A DNA stretch of 64,000 bases from Faecalicatena absiana (GTDB lineage: Bacteria > Bacillota > Bacilli > Lactobacillales > Lactobacillaceae): assembly GCA_017309015.1 (NCBI GenBank), contig JAEDAG010000003.1:106216-170215 (forward strand), in the 5' to 3' direction. Below the pieces are notes generated by a model that saw nothing but the letters and a program-made list of their open reading frames with translations, did not search any database and had not been told where the DNA came from. A program made the translations under genes and the position numbers. Shown here one piece after another: positions 41,698-49,379 of this stretch. The stretch's first letter is position 1, and each line of letters opens with the position of its first letter.

Positions 41698-42039
41698 ATG
41701 AAAAAAGCAGATGTTGAATTGGGTGCGGTTGTGACCGCCAAGTCAGAAGAAGAATTGAAGAAGCCATTCCAGGGCACGGTGGAAAAGATTTACGAAAATT
41801 CAGCCTTGCTCGCCATCACCTCTTTTGACGATGTCGACGCGACTGCCGTCAGCGACTTGAACTACAAGCTGGTCGTCAACTTCAAGAACATGAAGCCGGC
41901 CAAGTCAGCCAAGAAGGCCAAGGCCCTGTCCACCAACAACGTGACCGTGGAAAAGATTGCCCCAACCATGAAGGCGGCAGACAAGGATGAGAAAGAAGCC
42001 AAGGCCAAGAAGGCCAAAGGCAAGAAGACCGGCAAATAA
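41698..42039 (+). CDS. DUF2187 family small protein with Lys/Ala-rich tail
   Basis: 113 residues. The first ~65 residues (VELGAVVTAKSEEELKKPFQGTVEKIYENSALLAITSFDD...NYKLVVNFKNMK) form a small SH3-like fold assigned to DUF2187 in lactobacilli; function unknown. The tail (DKDEKEAKAKKAKGKKTGK) is strongly basic and low in complexity, suggesting nucleic acid contact. GAGG lies nine bases upstream of the start. A terminator hairpin follows. Confidence 0.75.
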   Translation: MKKADVELGAVVTAKSEEELKKPFQGTVEKIYENSALLAITSFDDVDATAVSDLNYKLVVNFKNMKPAKSAKKAKALSTNNVTVEKIAPTMKAADKDEKEAKAKKAKGKKTGK

Positions 42040-42048
42040 GCCAGTTAC

Positions 42049-42072
42049 GGGTCAGCTCTAAGGAGCTGACCC
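42049..42072 (+). terminator. Terminator of the DUF2187 gene
   Basis: GGGTCAGCTC / GAGCTGACCC hairpin followed by TTTTTT. Confidence 0.9.
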
Positions 42073-42134
42073 TTTTTTCTTGCCTGCCGCAACTTGTGTT
42101 AAGATGATTAAGCAATAGAAAGCGAGGAAAATCA

Positions 42135-43646
42135 ATGAACGAAAAAGCACGCAAGCTCCTCTGCGGCTTCGTCCTCATCCAGCCCTTCCTGGATTTCGAC
42201 TTCTTCTACGAGGGACGCCTGGCCACGGCTTTGCCCTTTACCATCCCGACCATCCTGCGGATCATTGGGGTCCTGGCCTTGCTGGGCCTTTACCTGGCTA
42301 ATGCGGACCACCGAAGCCGCTTGAAGCGCCAGTACTGGCTCTGGGCCTACCTGGCCGTCTTGACTGTTTACTGCCTGTTGCACCTGTGGCACGCCAAGAC
42401 TTTTAAGAGCATCAACCCGTCAGGCTATGGCTACTCCCTGTTCGGGGAAATTTTCTACCTTTTCAGAATGGCCATGCCCCTGATCCTGATCTACCTGACC
42501 CAGGGACTGGAAATCTCCAAAGAGCTGTTCCTCAAGGTCTGCTACTGGGTCAGCCTGACCTTCTCGGGCATCATCGTCTTGTCCAACCTCTTCGTGGTGT
42601 CCTTGAAGTCATATGAGCACGGGGTGATCTCCGGCAATATCTTCACCTGGTTCATGGGACCCTTGTACGGCTACTCCCATTCAGCCTCCAAGGGCTTCTT
42701 CTACTTCACCAACACTTTGAGCGCCATCTTGCTGATGCTGGCACCGCTGGTCTTTTACCTGCTTTTGGCCCGCTTCAAGTGGCAGAACTGCCTTTTGGCC
42801 GTGGTCCACTTCCTGGCCATGCTGGAAGTCGGGACCAAGGTGGCCTTGTATGGGCTCCTGGCCAGCATGGTCTTGAGCCTGCTGGGTTGGCTGTTTCATA
42901 TTTTTTTGACCAAGAACGAAAGCTTCTCTTGGAAGCCGGTGGCCGTGATGGCGGTCTTGTTCGCGGCTTTTGCCGTGACCTACAAGGTTACCCCGGCCGT
43001 GCAGCGGTATGAATACGAGATCTACTGGGCCAAGAGCCACGATGCCGACATCTCCAAGGAGAACGCGGAACTGGCCGCGGGCCTGGCCAAGTACCGGAAT
43101 GATCCGGCCAAGCTGGCGGAATTTGAGAAGGACTTTTTGGCAAAGAACTACCAGAAATACGCCTTGAACAAGCGCTTCATCACCAAGTCCTATCCTTACA
43201 AGTACGACCCGCAGTTCTGGATCGACATGCTTAAGAAGCCCGCCACTTACCGCCTAGCCAACCGAAACGTGGAGACGGCCATGCTGGACCGGGTTGTGGC
43301 CACTAATGCCAGTCCTTGGGACAAGTGGCTGGGGATCGGCTATACCCGGGAAACCAATATTTTTAACCTGGAACGGGACTTCAAGGCCCAAGCATACTCG
43401 CTGGGGGTGGCCGGCACGGTCCTCTACCTGGGCTTTTACCTGGGAATCCTCCTCTACGGGGCCTGGGAGTGGCTGCGCTTCAAGGGCGTCCGGAACTACC
43501 TGGTCACCGCAAGCTTGCTGGCCAGCGGCATGATCCTAGGCGCCGGCTACATGTCCGGCAACGTCCTGGACTTCCTGACCTCCAGCCTCCTGCTGGCCTT
43601 CCTCGACGGCTGCCTCCTGTGCTTCATCCGCCGCAGCCGCGGGTGA
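42135..43646 (+). CDS. O-antigen ligase/polymerase-like membrane protein
   Basis: 503 residues with about eleven transmembrane helices. A large periplasmic-side loop (about residues 290-420) contains VETAMLDRVVATNASPWDKWLGIGYTRETNIFNLERDF, similar in position to the substrate loop of WaaL/Wzy proteins. The pattern LLCGFVLIQPFLDFDFFYEG at the N-terminus is common in Firmicute O-antigen polymerase-like proteins of unknown target. Unlike the Wzy-like gene at 5,238 it is not in an EPS operon. It may act on teichoic acid-like or another wall glycan. Single gene followed by a terminator. Confidence 0.75.
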   Translation: MNEKARKLLCGFVLIQPFLDFDFFYEGRLATALPFTIPTILRIIGVLALLGLYLANADHRSRLKRQYWLWAYLAVLTVYCLLHLWHAKTFKSINPSGYGYSLFGEIFYLFRMAMPLILIYLTQGLEISKELFLKVCYWVSLTFSGIIVLSNLFVVSLKSYEHGVISGNIFTWFMGPLYGYSHSASKGFFYFTNTLSAILLMLAPLVFYLLLARFKWQNCLLAVVHFLAMLEVGTKVALYGLLASMVLSLLGWLFHIFLTKNESFSWKPVAVMAVLFAAFAVTYKVTPAVQRYEYEIYWAKSHDADISKENAELAAGLAKYRNDPAKLAEFEKDFLAKNYQKYALNKRFITKSYPYKYDPQFWIDMLKKPATYRLANRNVETAMLDRVVATNASPWDKWLGIGYTRETNIFNLERDFKAQAYSLGVAGTVLYLGFYLGILLYGAWEWLRFKGVRNYLVTASLLASGMILGAGYMSGNVLDFLTSSLLLAFLDGCLLCFIRRSRG

Positions 43647-43703
43647 TGCGCAGTGTAGGGGCGCGCGTGGATGCGGGGGGATTTTTGTAAAGATAGGTAT
43701 CAG

Positions 43704-43733
43704 CAGCAGGGCCTTCGGGCCCTGCTGCTTTTT
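43704..43733 (+). terminator. Terminator of the O-antigen polymerase-like gene
   Basis: GCAGCAGGGCC / GGCCCTGCTGC hairpin with a TTCG tetraloop and TTTTT tail. Confidence 0.92.
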
Positions 43734-43749
43734 GCTTGCGCGAATGCGG

Positions 43750-44285
43750 ACTTGGATGTGGCTACGGTAAAAACGGGGATGGATTTGCGGGATTTGCGAT
43801 TGGCTGCGGTAAAAATGGGGATGGATTTGCGGGATTTGCGATTGGCTACGGTAAAAGCGGGGATGGATTTCCGGGATTTGCGATTGGCTGCGGTAAAAAC
43901 GGGGATGGATTTCCGGGATTTGCGCTTGGCTGCGGTAAAAACGGGGATGGATTTCCGGGATTTGCGATTGGCTGCGGTAAAAACGGGGATGGATTTGGAC
44001 GATTTGCGATTGGCTACGGTAAAAGCGGGGATGGATTTGGACGATTTGCGATTGGCTGCGGTAAAAGCGGGGATGGATTTGCGGGATTTGGACATGGCTG
44101 CGGTAAAAACGGGGATGGATTTGCGGGATTTGCGATTGGCTGAGGTAAAAACGGGGATGGATTTGTGGGATTTGCGATTGGCTACGGTAAAAACGGGGAT
44201 GGATTTGTGGGATTTGGACATGGCTGAGGTAAAAACGGGGATGGATTTGGGCGATTTGCGCTTGGCTGCGGTAAAAACGGGGATA
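43750..44285. repeat. 42-bp tandem array A (13 copies of a core)
   Basis: The core GGTAAAA recurs at exactly 42-bp steps from 43765 to 44269 (13 times). The unit holds AAAACGGGGATGGATTTG and a GATTTGCGATTGGCT segment. Copies differ by a few substitutions and no indel. Because 42 is divisible by three, long open frames appear on both strands, but they span the upstream terminator or lack ribosome sites. The array is probably non-coding. Confidence 0.9.
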
Positions 44286-44310
44286 ATCATTTATTCGAAC
44301 CACATTTTTT

Positions 44311-44560
44311 ACTGAACCAAGCCGTTTTTTCGAAATTAGAGCCCCGTTTTTTACTTAACCAAGCCGTTTTTTCGTAATTGGAGCCCCGTTTTTTACTGAA
44401 CTAAGCCGTTTTTTCGAAATTTAAGCCCCGCTTTTTACTGAACCAAACCGATTTTTCGAAATTTAAGCCCCGCTTCTTACTGAACCAAGCCGATTTCTCG
44501 AAATTGGAGCCCCGCTTCTTACTGAACCAAGCCGATTCTCTGTAGGAGCGCGGCAGTTAA
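44311..44560. repeat. 42-bp tandem array B (6 copies of a core)
   Basis: A second array with the core ACTGAACCAAGCCG (with minor changes) at 44311, 44353, 44395, 44437, 44479 and 44521, again exactly 42 bp apart. Unit: ACTGAACCAAGCCG, TTTTTTCGAAATT, then GAGCCCCGTTTTTT. On the reverse strand it shares the AAAAACGGGG and TTGG anchors, with the same spacing, with array A, which suggests an inverted, diverged relative. Confidence 0.88.
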
Positions 44561-44590
44561 GGGCTTTGCGGGGATTTTTTACTGATTTTT

Positions 44591-44674
44591 CCCCAGAAAG
44601 TACCCAACTACGGGCTTTTTCAAAAATTAGTTCCCCAGAAAGTACCCAACCGAAGCTTTTTGCCAAAAAATCAC
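44591..44674. repeat. 42-bp spaced pair C
   Basis: CCCCAGAAAGTACCCAAC occurs at 44591 and 44633, again 42 bp apart. Related GTACCCAACTGAAGC or reverse GTTGAG.ACTTTTCGGGAA copies are found near 14,370-14,415 and 48,726-48,744, so this is a dispersed intergenic repeat. Confidence 0.75.
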
Positions 44675-44683
44675 CACACAAAA

Positions 44684-44713
44684 AACGCTAAGCAAACAAC
44701 TTTGCTTAGCGTT
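44684..44713 (-). terminator. Terminator of the LVIS_2131-like gene
   Basis: AACGCTAAGCAAA / TTTGCTTAGCGTT hairpin around CAAC; T-run follows on the minus strand. Confidence 0.85.
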
Positions 44714-44718
44714 TAAGA

Positions 44719-45336
44719 TTATTTCTTAATAAAAGACGTGTCGGGCACGCGGATCAAGAAGAAGCGGGTCGCCACCTTGCCAGCGTGCATCCCCAGCCCA
44801 TTCTGGGCCGTATTCTTGTAGCGGGCAGTGTAGACGGCCACGTAAGCCTTCTGGTAGTGATCGTCCATCTGCTTCAGCTTGGCCAGCTTAAACGGAATCG
44901 TGCTGGCGGTCACGTTGATCGGGTTGTCCTCATAAGAGACGGTCGCCATCCGGCTAGGCACGGTATACTTGTGCCCCGCGGTGTAAAAAATGTAGTTCTG
45001 GCTGGCGTTCTTGGTCTTTGAAGACTCGACCTTGACGTAGTAGTTCTTTGAGGCGCTTGGCTGCAGGATCAGGGACTGGTACTTGACCTTGGCACTGATC
45101 CGGGTCTGGTCGTTTAAGTTCGGGTTGTCAAAAACCGACTGCCCCGCCAGCCAGCCCAGGGCCAGGCAAAAGATGGCAATCTCCGCAATGCTGATGGCGA
45201 GGTTGCCCCATTCAAAGCTATGGTGGCGTTCAATAATCATTCGCAGCCGCCGCTTGCGGATATTCTGCACAATGAAGGTCAGGTAGACGATCAAAGCCAC
45301 CCAAAGGGCCACGCCCAAGACATTCCAGCTCCACAT
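44719..45336 (-). CDS. LVIS_2131-type membrane protein of unknown function
   Basis: 205 residues with two N-terminal transmembrane helices (about 5-23 and 45-64, the second within LAISIAEIAIFCLALGWLAGQSVFD) and a long extracytoplasmic C-terminal domain (VKYQSLILQPSASKNYYVKVESSK...YFTAGHKYTVPS-like region). The pattern matches lactobacillar LVIS_2131 family proteins; no function is known. It is a single gene with its own terminator, transcribed toward the 42-bp repeat region. Confidence 0.65.
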   Translation of the reverse strand: MWSWNVLGVALWVALIVYLTFIVQNIRKRRLRMIIERHHSFEWGNLAISIAEIAIFCLALGWLAGQSVFDNPNLNDQTRISAKVKYQSLILQPSASKNYYVKVESSKTKNASQNYIFYTAGHKYTVPSRMATVSYEDNPINVTASTIPFKLAKLKQMDDHYQKAYVAVYTARYKNTAQNGLGMHAGKVATRFFLIRVPDTSFIKK

Positions 45337-45388
45337 AATTGCTTACCTCCTATGTTAATTATAAGGGAAGGCGGCGGTAAAGCCCAAT

Positions 45389-45931
45389 TTATTTTTTGCT
45401 GGACTTGGCTTTAGTCTCCTTCTTGGCAGCTTTTTCGGCCTTGGCAGCTTCGCGGGCCGCCTTTTCATTTTCGCGGATCTGCTTGATCTTCTCGCTCATG
45501 GCATCAGTCAGCAGGTCCGTGGCCTTGTCCTCGTCAGCTACCAGCTCATCCCCCGTCAGCAAGAGGTCGATCCGGAACTTAGAGGCGTTGACGTACTCGC
45601 TGGCCGTCTCAAAGTAGACCTTGACCGGCACTTCTTCCTCATTTTCAAAAAAGTTGATCAGCTTCTTGTAGTTGGCCAGGGGCAGGTTGATGATATTGGT
45701 CTCCAAGGCAAAAGTAATCGGGTTCTTCCCTTCCAAAACCAGCTGGACCTGCATCAAAGATCCCTTCTTCAAGGCCAGGGCGACTTCGTGGACCATTTTT
45801 TCCGCGTGAACGCGCAGCTTGCTCTTGCTTCTGGACACGTCAGCGTACTTGATGGTCTCCATGTCGGACAAGTATTCTTGCTCTTCAATTGCTTTAGTAA
45901 TCTCGTTTAAGTTGATTTTCATGGTCATCAT
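45389..45931 (-). CDS. Unknown lactobacillar protein with basic tail
   Basis: Up to 180 residues; ATG codons at 45931, 45928 and 45922 are possible, with TTAGGA placed best for the last (MKINLNEITKAIEEQEYLSD). The body (VSRSKSKLRVHAEKMVHEVALALKKGSLMQVQLVLEGKNPITFALETNIINLPLANYKKLINFFENEE) looks like a compact alpha/beta domain. The tail is Lys/Ala-rich coiled coil (IRENEKAAREAAKAEKAAKKETKAKSSKK), like that of the DUF2187 protein. No family is recognised. It lies 90 bp downstream of a structured RNA with a terminator, which could regulate it. Confidence 0.6.
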   Translation of the reverse strand: MMTMKINLNEITKAIEEQEYLSDMETIKYADVSRSKSKLRVHAEKMVHEVALALKKGSLMQVQLVLEGKNPITFALETNIINLPLANYKKLINFFENEEEVPVKVYFETASEYVNASKFRIDLLLTGDELVADEDKATDLLTDAMSEKIKQIRENEKAAREAAKAEKAAKKETKAKSSKK

Positions 45932-46022
45932 GTCCTAACTTGCTTATCAAATTCTCTACCTACCTTAGCGAAAAAAGCTCAATTGTGCAAGGACATCAGC
46001 TGGAGGAGGGGATTTTTTCATG

Positions 46023-46183
46023 AAAAAAGAACCGGCCATGCGACCGGCTCTTATCAGGATTAATAGGAAATATAGGTATGACGCCAGACATCGCCTGACT
46101 ATCATCGCCGCGGACAGAAAACATGGGGAAAAGATCTGCCCGCGGGGAAATAGAGCCACTTGTCATAAGCAGGCCTCTATCAC
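46023..46183 (-). ncRNA. Candidate structured RNA or leader upstream of the 45,389-45,931 gene
   Basis: A promoter with -35 AAGACA (46213-46218), 17-bp spacer and extended -10 TGT-TAGAAT (46190-46195) reads leftward. The ~160-nt transcript would fold into hairpins ATAGAG.CC/GG.CTCTAT, CCGCGG.CAGA/TCTG.CCGCGG and one near CAGGCG, and ends with a terminator (GAGCCGG.CG/CG.CCGGTTC, 46028-46052, T-run). There is no convincing reading frame. It may be a stand-alone small RNA or an attenuating riboswitch-like leader; I could not match it to a known class. Confidence 0.5.
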
Positions 46184-46289
46184 GCTGTCATTCTAACATA
46201 TCTCCTTAGCACTGTCTTTCATAACGTAGAGTATTTAATTATTTAAGGGCTGGTTCTTGAAAAGTTAAATAATTAATCCAAAAATTTTG

Positions 46290-47800
46290 GTTCTGTATAA
46301 AAACGTGTGTAAATTAACTAAGGGACTTAAGGCTTCTTCCGAGATAATTCCATTAATCTCAAGAAGAAATATTCATCATCTGGATATCCATAACCCTTGC
46401 GTCTCTCAGTTTTGATCTTGTTGTTAATACCCTCTAATTTGCCCGTAGATATCCTGTACTTAGCGAATGAATAGATTCCTGACAGGTGGCGCTGTAAGAG
46501 TCTGGCAAACCACTTAAAGTGGCTATTCTCAGTCTCGATACAAATATCTATGATGTACTCGAGTTTGACGCACATCTCCACTTCATCATTTGAGCTATAT
46601 GCCTGATCCAATAGGTCTTTGACGATGTCTATTGTGAAGAACAATCTGTTTTCCTCTAGTAGATCGTCATACCAGCTCTCATTATCACCATGAGCTCTAA
46701 TCTCTGGCTTATTGAAGATTTCGCCAGGCACAGATACTAGCTTTCCTTGTCGAGCATCTCCATCCTTTTGAACTAGGGTAGATCGTTTAGACATCAAGAT
46801 ATAACGAGAGTTCTTAAGCAATTTGGCTGCTTCTGGGGTACCTTCTTCAGCTAGTCTCTTTTGTTCATCCTTACGGATTTCAGAAACAACTTTATCGTTG
46901 AAATTCTTGATGATGTGGAAGCGGTCATAGACAATGTCTAGCTTGGGATAGCGCTCTTTAAAGGCTTCTTCAAAGTCTGAGTTCATGTCACAAGCAACTG
47001 CTTCAACCTTAGACATCCACTCATCGCCAACATGATCCATAAACTCATAAACAACGGCCTTCTTCTTGCCATGGGCTAAGTAAAGAATGTGCCCAGTTTC
47101 CCAGTCAATGATTACAGTGGCGTATTTATAACCATCGTGCAGTTTGAATTCATCTATGGCTAAGTATCTTGCCTGTCTTTCAGGTTTAATGAGCGTCTTT
47201 CCATCGATTGTAAATTTAGATAATAGGAGTTCCTTGTGAATCGACTTAACTGTCATTTTATCAAGGCCAGTAATTTCAGCGACTTGTTTTAGAGTGCATC
47301 CATCGCTTAGTAGGCGCTCAGTGCATTCTTTTAAAGCCTTGGTAATTCGATAACCATTGGCTTTAAAGGGAATAGACTGACTTCTGGTATTAAATTTACA
47401 ATCAGTATTGAGACAACGAAAACGTGCGTAAGATACCTTAATCTTAGTATGTTCTAGTCCCAGAGGAATATGCCTAAGGGTAGTGACAAGGGTTCCATTC
47501 TTGACTAGCTTCGTTGAGCAGTCGGGGCAGAAACCAGGTTCACACTCGGCTAATTTTCCAACAAAGATTTTTTCACCTTCATTTTGAATTGGCATACCCA
47601 ATTGAATAAAGTCGGTTAAGCCAGATTCGAAAAATAAGATGCCTTTGTTAGATTCAAAGCCTTGAGTAGAAACTGTCTGTTCTGTATAATTCATAGTAAG
47701 AAGGGCCCCTCGTGTTTTTGTGGTTATTAACATTGTAAGGGACAACCCTTCTTTTTTGTTGTCTAATTTTTACTATTTACACACGAATTTATACTGAACC
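46290..47800 (-). mobile_element. ISL3-family insertion sequence with 8-bp target duplication
   Basis: A 1,511-bp element with imperfect inverted repeats (GGTTCTGTATAAAAACGTGT at the left; GGTTCAGTATAAATTCGTGT on the reverse strand at the right). Both ends are flanked by AAAATTTT (46282-46289 and 47801-47808), an 8-bp direct repeat as ISL3 elements make. One transposase gene on the minus strand. Confidence 0.92.
46327..47694 (-). CDS. ISL3-family transposase
   Basis: 455 residues from the ATG at 47694 (GAGGGG upstream); the frame is open to 47745. N-terminal zinc-binding cysteines (GFCPDCSTKLVKNG and FRCLNTDCKFN), a helix-turn-helix (SDGCTLKQVAEITGLDKMTVKSIHKELL) and the DDE core: RYLAIDEFKLHDGYKYATVIID, VEAVACDMNSDFEEAFKERYPKLDIVYDRFHIIK and a C-terminal FSKYRISTGKLEGINNKIK-like segment carrying the catalytic Glu. 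Intact and full length. Confidence 0.93.
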   Translation of the reverse strand: MNYTEQTVSTQGFESNKGILFFESGLTDFIQLGMPIQNEGEKIFVGKLAECEPGFCPDCSTKLVKNGTLVTTLRHIPLGLEHTKIKVSYARFRCLNTDCKFNTRSQSIPFKANGYRITKALKECTERLLSDGCTLKQVAEITGLDKMTVKSIHKELLLSKFTIDGKTLIKPERQARYLAIDEFKLHDGYKYATVIIDWETGHILYLAHGKKKAVVYEFMDHVGDEWMSKVEAVACDMNSDFEEAFKERYPKLDIVYDRFHIIKNFNDKVVSEIRKDEQKRLAEEGTPEAAKLLKNSRYILMSKRSTLVQKDGDARQGKLVSVPGEIFNKPEIRAHGDNESWYDDLLEENRLFFTIDIVKDLLDQAYSSNDEVEMCVKLEYIIDICIETENSHFKWFARLLQRHLSGIYSFAKYRISTGKLEGINNKIKTERRKGYGYPDDEYFFLRLMELSRKKP

Positions 47801-47805
47801 AAAAT

Positions 47806-47834
47806 TTTACAAAGCAGCGGCAAGCGAGTACAAT
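47806..47834 (+). promoter_or_regulatory. Promoter of the candidate small RNA, abutting ISL3
   Basis: -35 TTTACA (47806-47811), 17-bp spacer, -10 TACAAT (47829-47834). The first three bases of the -35 are the end of the ISL3 target duplication, so the insertion rebuilt the same -35 while replacing everything upstream. Confidence 0.7.
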
Positions 47835-47840
47835 AGATCA

Positions 47841-48024
47841 TCGACGAGTCGAGGAAAACGCAAAGGTGCGTATTTTTGAGATAGAGGGCATCAGGCCTTT
47901 GGCCAGACGCGGGAAGCGTCGATGCTGACACACCCTTGATGTGAACGAGAAGGAGTCACATTTGCCGCTTGGCAAGTGCCTTGAGCAAGCCGCCGGAAGC
48001 TTAATTGCTTCTGGCGGCTTTTTT
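47841..48024 (+). ncRNA. Candidate structured small RNA
   Basis: From the promoter at 47,806-47,834 to a terminator (AAGCCGCC.GAAGC / GCTTC.GGCGGCTTTTTT, 47987-48024), about 184 nt without a plausible gene. Predicted stems: AAAACGC/GCG..TTTT, a three-way junction GCATC[GGCC-TTT-GGCC, GACGC-GGGAA-GCGTC]GATGC, TGTGA/TCACA and TTGCC/GGCAA. The structure and strong signals support a stable RNA; no match to a known class could be made from memory. Confidence 0.55.
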
Positions 48025-48156
48025 GTTTGGCCAGCGCGGCGCGCCAGCTCTTTTTGGCTTATTTATTCAACTGACAAATCGTACCATCTTGTGACTGGTA
48101 TGAGCCATCATCTGGCATCCCTCACCTGCTGCTATCCTACTTCGTTTCTGAATCAG

Positions 48157-48194
48157 TGAAAGCGCTTTACTTTTTTTGAAGGCTGTTGTAAAAT
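48157..48194 (+). promoter_or_regulatory. Promoter with cre-like box for the 48,222 gene
   Basis: TGAAAGCGCTTTAC (48157-48170) is a near-consensus cre box that overlaps the -35 TTTACT (48166-48171); a 17-bp spacer leads to -10 TAAAAT (48189-48194). Catabolite repression is predicted. Confidence 0.55.
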
Positions 48195-48221
48195 ATTCAG
48201 TAAATAATGGAGGGAGAAAAA

Positions 48222-48656
48222 ATGAAAACAATCAAGCAGCTCTATCATGAGCACAAGATCATCACGCTGATTCTGACCTCGCCAGTGTGGCTCTTTGTCC
48301 TTTTTTCCGTATTGTTTACGGCAAACGAGATCTACAAGTCGACCCAAGAAGGCGTGGTAACGGAAGTTCTGAATCAGACCCTGCCTAAGCACGGCTACAG
48401 CGACCTGTACTACCTCAACCAGGTCAAGGCCGACAGCCATTTCGGCATGGGGACGACCTATGTCAGCAGCTTCTCAACCAAGCGGACAGTTAAAAAGAAC
48501 CAGGCTCTCTTCGCCAAATCTGGCAAGAAGGTGGACAAAGGCGATGCTAACCTGCCTTACTACAAAGAAGTCACGGTCCGCCGGAATGGCATGGGCTGGA
48601 AAGTTACCGTCTCTGACTCAATCGGCCAAGAAGAAAGCAGCTATAACGTGAAATAA
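48222..48656 (+). CDS. Unknown small membrane-anchored protein
   Basis: 144 residues from the ATG at 48222 (GGAGGG upstream). One N-terminal membrane helix (ITLILTSPVWLFVLFSVLFTANEIY, about residues 13-37) and an extracytoplasmic domain of about 105 residues (VVTEVLNQTLPKHGYSDLYYLNQVKADSHFGMGTTYVSSFSTKRTVKKN...SDSIGQEESSYNVK). No family recognised. The promoter overlaps a cre-like box. Single gene with its own terminator. Confidence 0.6.
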   Translation: MKTIKQLYHEHKIITLILTSPVWLFVLFSVLFTANEIYKSTQEGVVTEVLNQTLPKHGYSDLYYLNQVKADSHFGMGTTYVSSFSTKRTVKKNQALFAKSGKKVDKGDANLPYYKEVTVRRNGMGWKVTVSDSIGQEESSYNVK

Positions 48657-48662
48657 GTTGGG

Positions 48663-48685
48663 CGCTCATCTAATTTAGGTGAGCG
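48663..48685 (+). terminator. Terminator of the 48,222 gene
   Basis: CGCTCA.C / G.TGAGCG hairpin around TAATTTA, followed by TTTTTTT; near-identical to 34,548-34,572. Confidence 0.85.
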
Positions 48686-48812
48686 TTTTTTTGTTTTGGG
48701 CAATCGAATGTAGGAAAATTGCGGCAGTTGAGTACTTTTCGGGAACCGGACTGCGCCAGCAAACGCGGCAGGGCAATCCTTAACTTAATGGCCTTGAATA
48801 AGCACAAAAAAA

Positions 48813-48835
48813 AGCACGTGAACATCTCACGTGCT
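48813..48835 (-). terminator. Terminator of the cupin gene
   Basis: AGCACGTGA / TCACGTGCT hairpin, with AAAAAA before it on the plus strand (T-run for leftward transcripts). Confidence 0.85.
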
Positions 48836-48841
48836 AATCAA

Positions 48842-49279
48842 TTATTCGTTCGACCCTTCCAGTGGCCCTTCTTTGGCAATCGCGTCTTCCTTGGTCGACT
48901 CAGTCGTGCCGTGCGCGTGCTTTACTGGCGCGTAAAGGCTGAAGCACTTCATCGGCTCGTCGCCAGCGTTGGTCACGTTGTGCCAAGTGTTGTCCGGGAT
49001 AAAGACAGCTTCCCCAGCGTGAACGATCTTGTCCACGGTCAGCTTGTCCTTCTCCTTGCCCAGCTGCACGCGGCCGGTCCCGCTCACCAGGTAGATGAAC
49101 TGGTCATTGTCGTGGTGAATCTCCAAGCCAATGTCGCCGCCGCCAGCCGGGATGCACATCAGGGTTACCTGGAAGTGGTCCCCGGTCCACAAAGTTTCAC
49201 GATACTTTTCATTTTCTAAGGCAGCCTGCCGTAAATCCAAAGCACATGGAGCAGGTCCATAGTCCTTCAATTCTAACAT
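48842..49279 (-). CDS. Cupin-domain protein
   Basis: 145 residues forming a single cupin: GGDIGLEIHHDNDQFIYLVSGTGRVQLGKEKDKL (metal-site His residues and Glu/Gln positions) and GEAVFIPDNTWHNVTNAGDEPMKCFSLYAPVKH, the second cupin motif with a conserved His. Small cupins of this kind bind a metal and often a sugar or act as isomerases; family members in lactobacilli are annotated as mannose-6-phosphate isomerase-like, but no reaction can be assigned. A cre-like box lies upstream at 49,306-49,319. Confidence 0.85.
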   Translation of the reverse strand: MLELKDYGPAPCALDLRQAALENEKYRETLWTGDHFQVTLMCIPAGGGDIGLEIHHDNDQFIYLVSGTGRVQLGKEKDKLTVDKIVHAGEAVFIPDNTWHNVTNAGDEPMKCFSLYAPVKHAHGTTESTKEDAIAKEGPLEGSNE

Positions 49280-49305
49280 GACAAAACACCTCTTTATAAA
49301 AAAAA

Positions 49306-49319
49306 TGTAAGCGTTTTAC
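49306..49319 (-). promoter_or_regulatory. cre-like box upstream of the cupin gene
   Basis: TGTAAGCGTTTTAC on the plus strand (GTAAAACGCTTACA on the coding strand) matches the CcpA consensus at 12 of 14 positions, with the same mismatched end as the dhaK and 48,157 boxes. It lies about 27 bp from the start codon. Confidence 0.5.
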
Positions 49320-49379
49320 TTGCTGACACCTTAAGTCTAACACTTTTTTGCCAGCATACAAGCCTGAATGCTCGCGGAC

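Noticed and set aside
43671..44315. Long frame with 14-residue repeats (VKTGMDLRDLRLA) across the 42-bp array, and similar frames on the other strand
   Set aside because: The frame spans the strong terminator at 43,704-43,733 and has no ribosome site. Open frames in several phases follow automatically from a 42-bp period without stops.
43750..44560. CRISPR array
   Set aside because: The repeats are contiguous, without unique spacers, and no cas genes are nearby.
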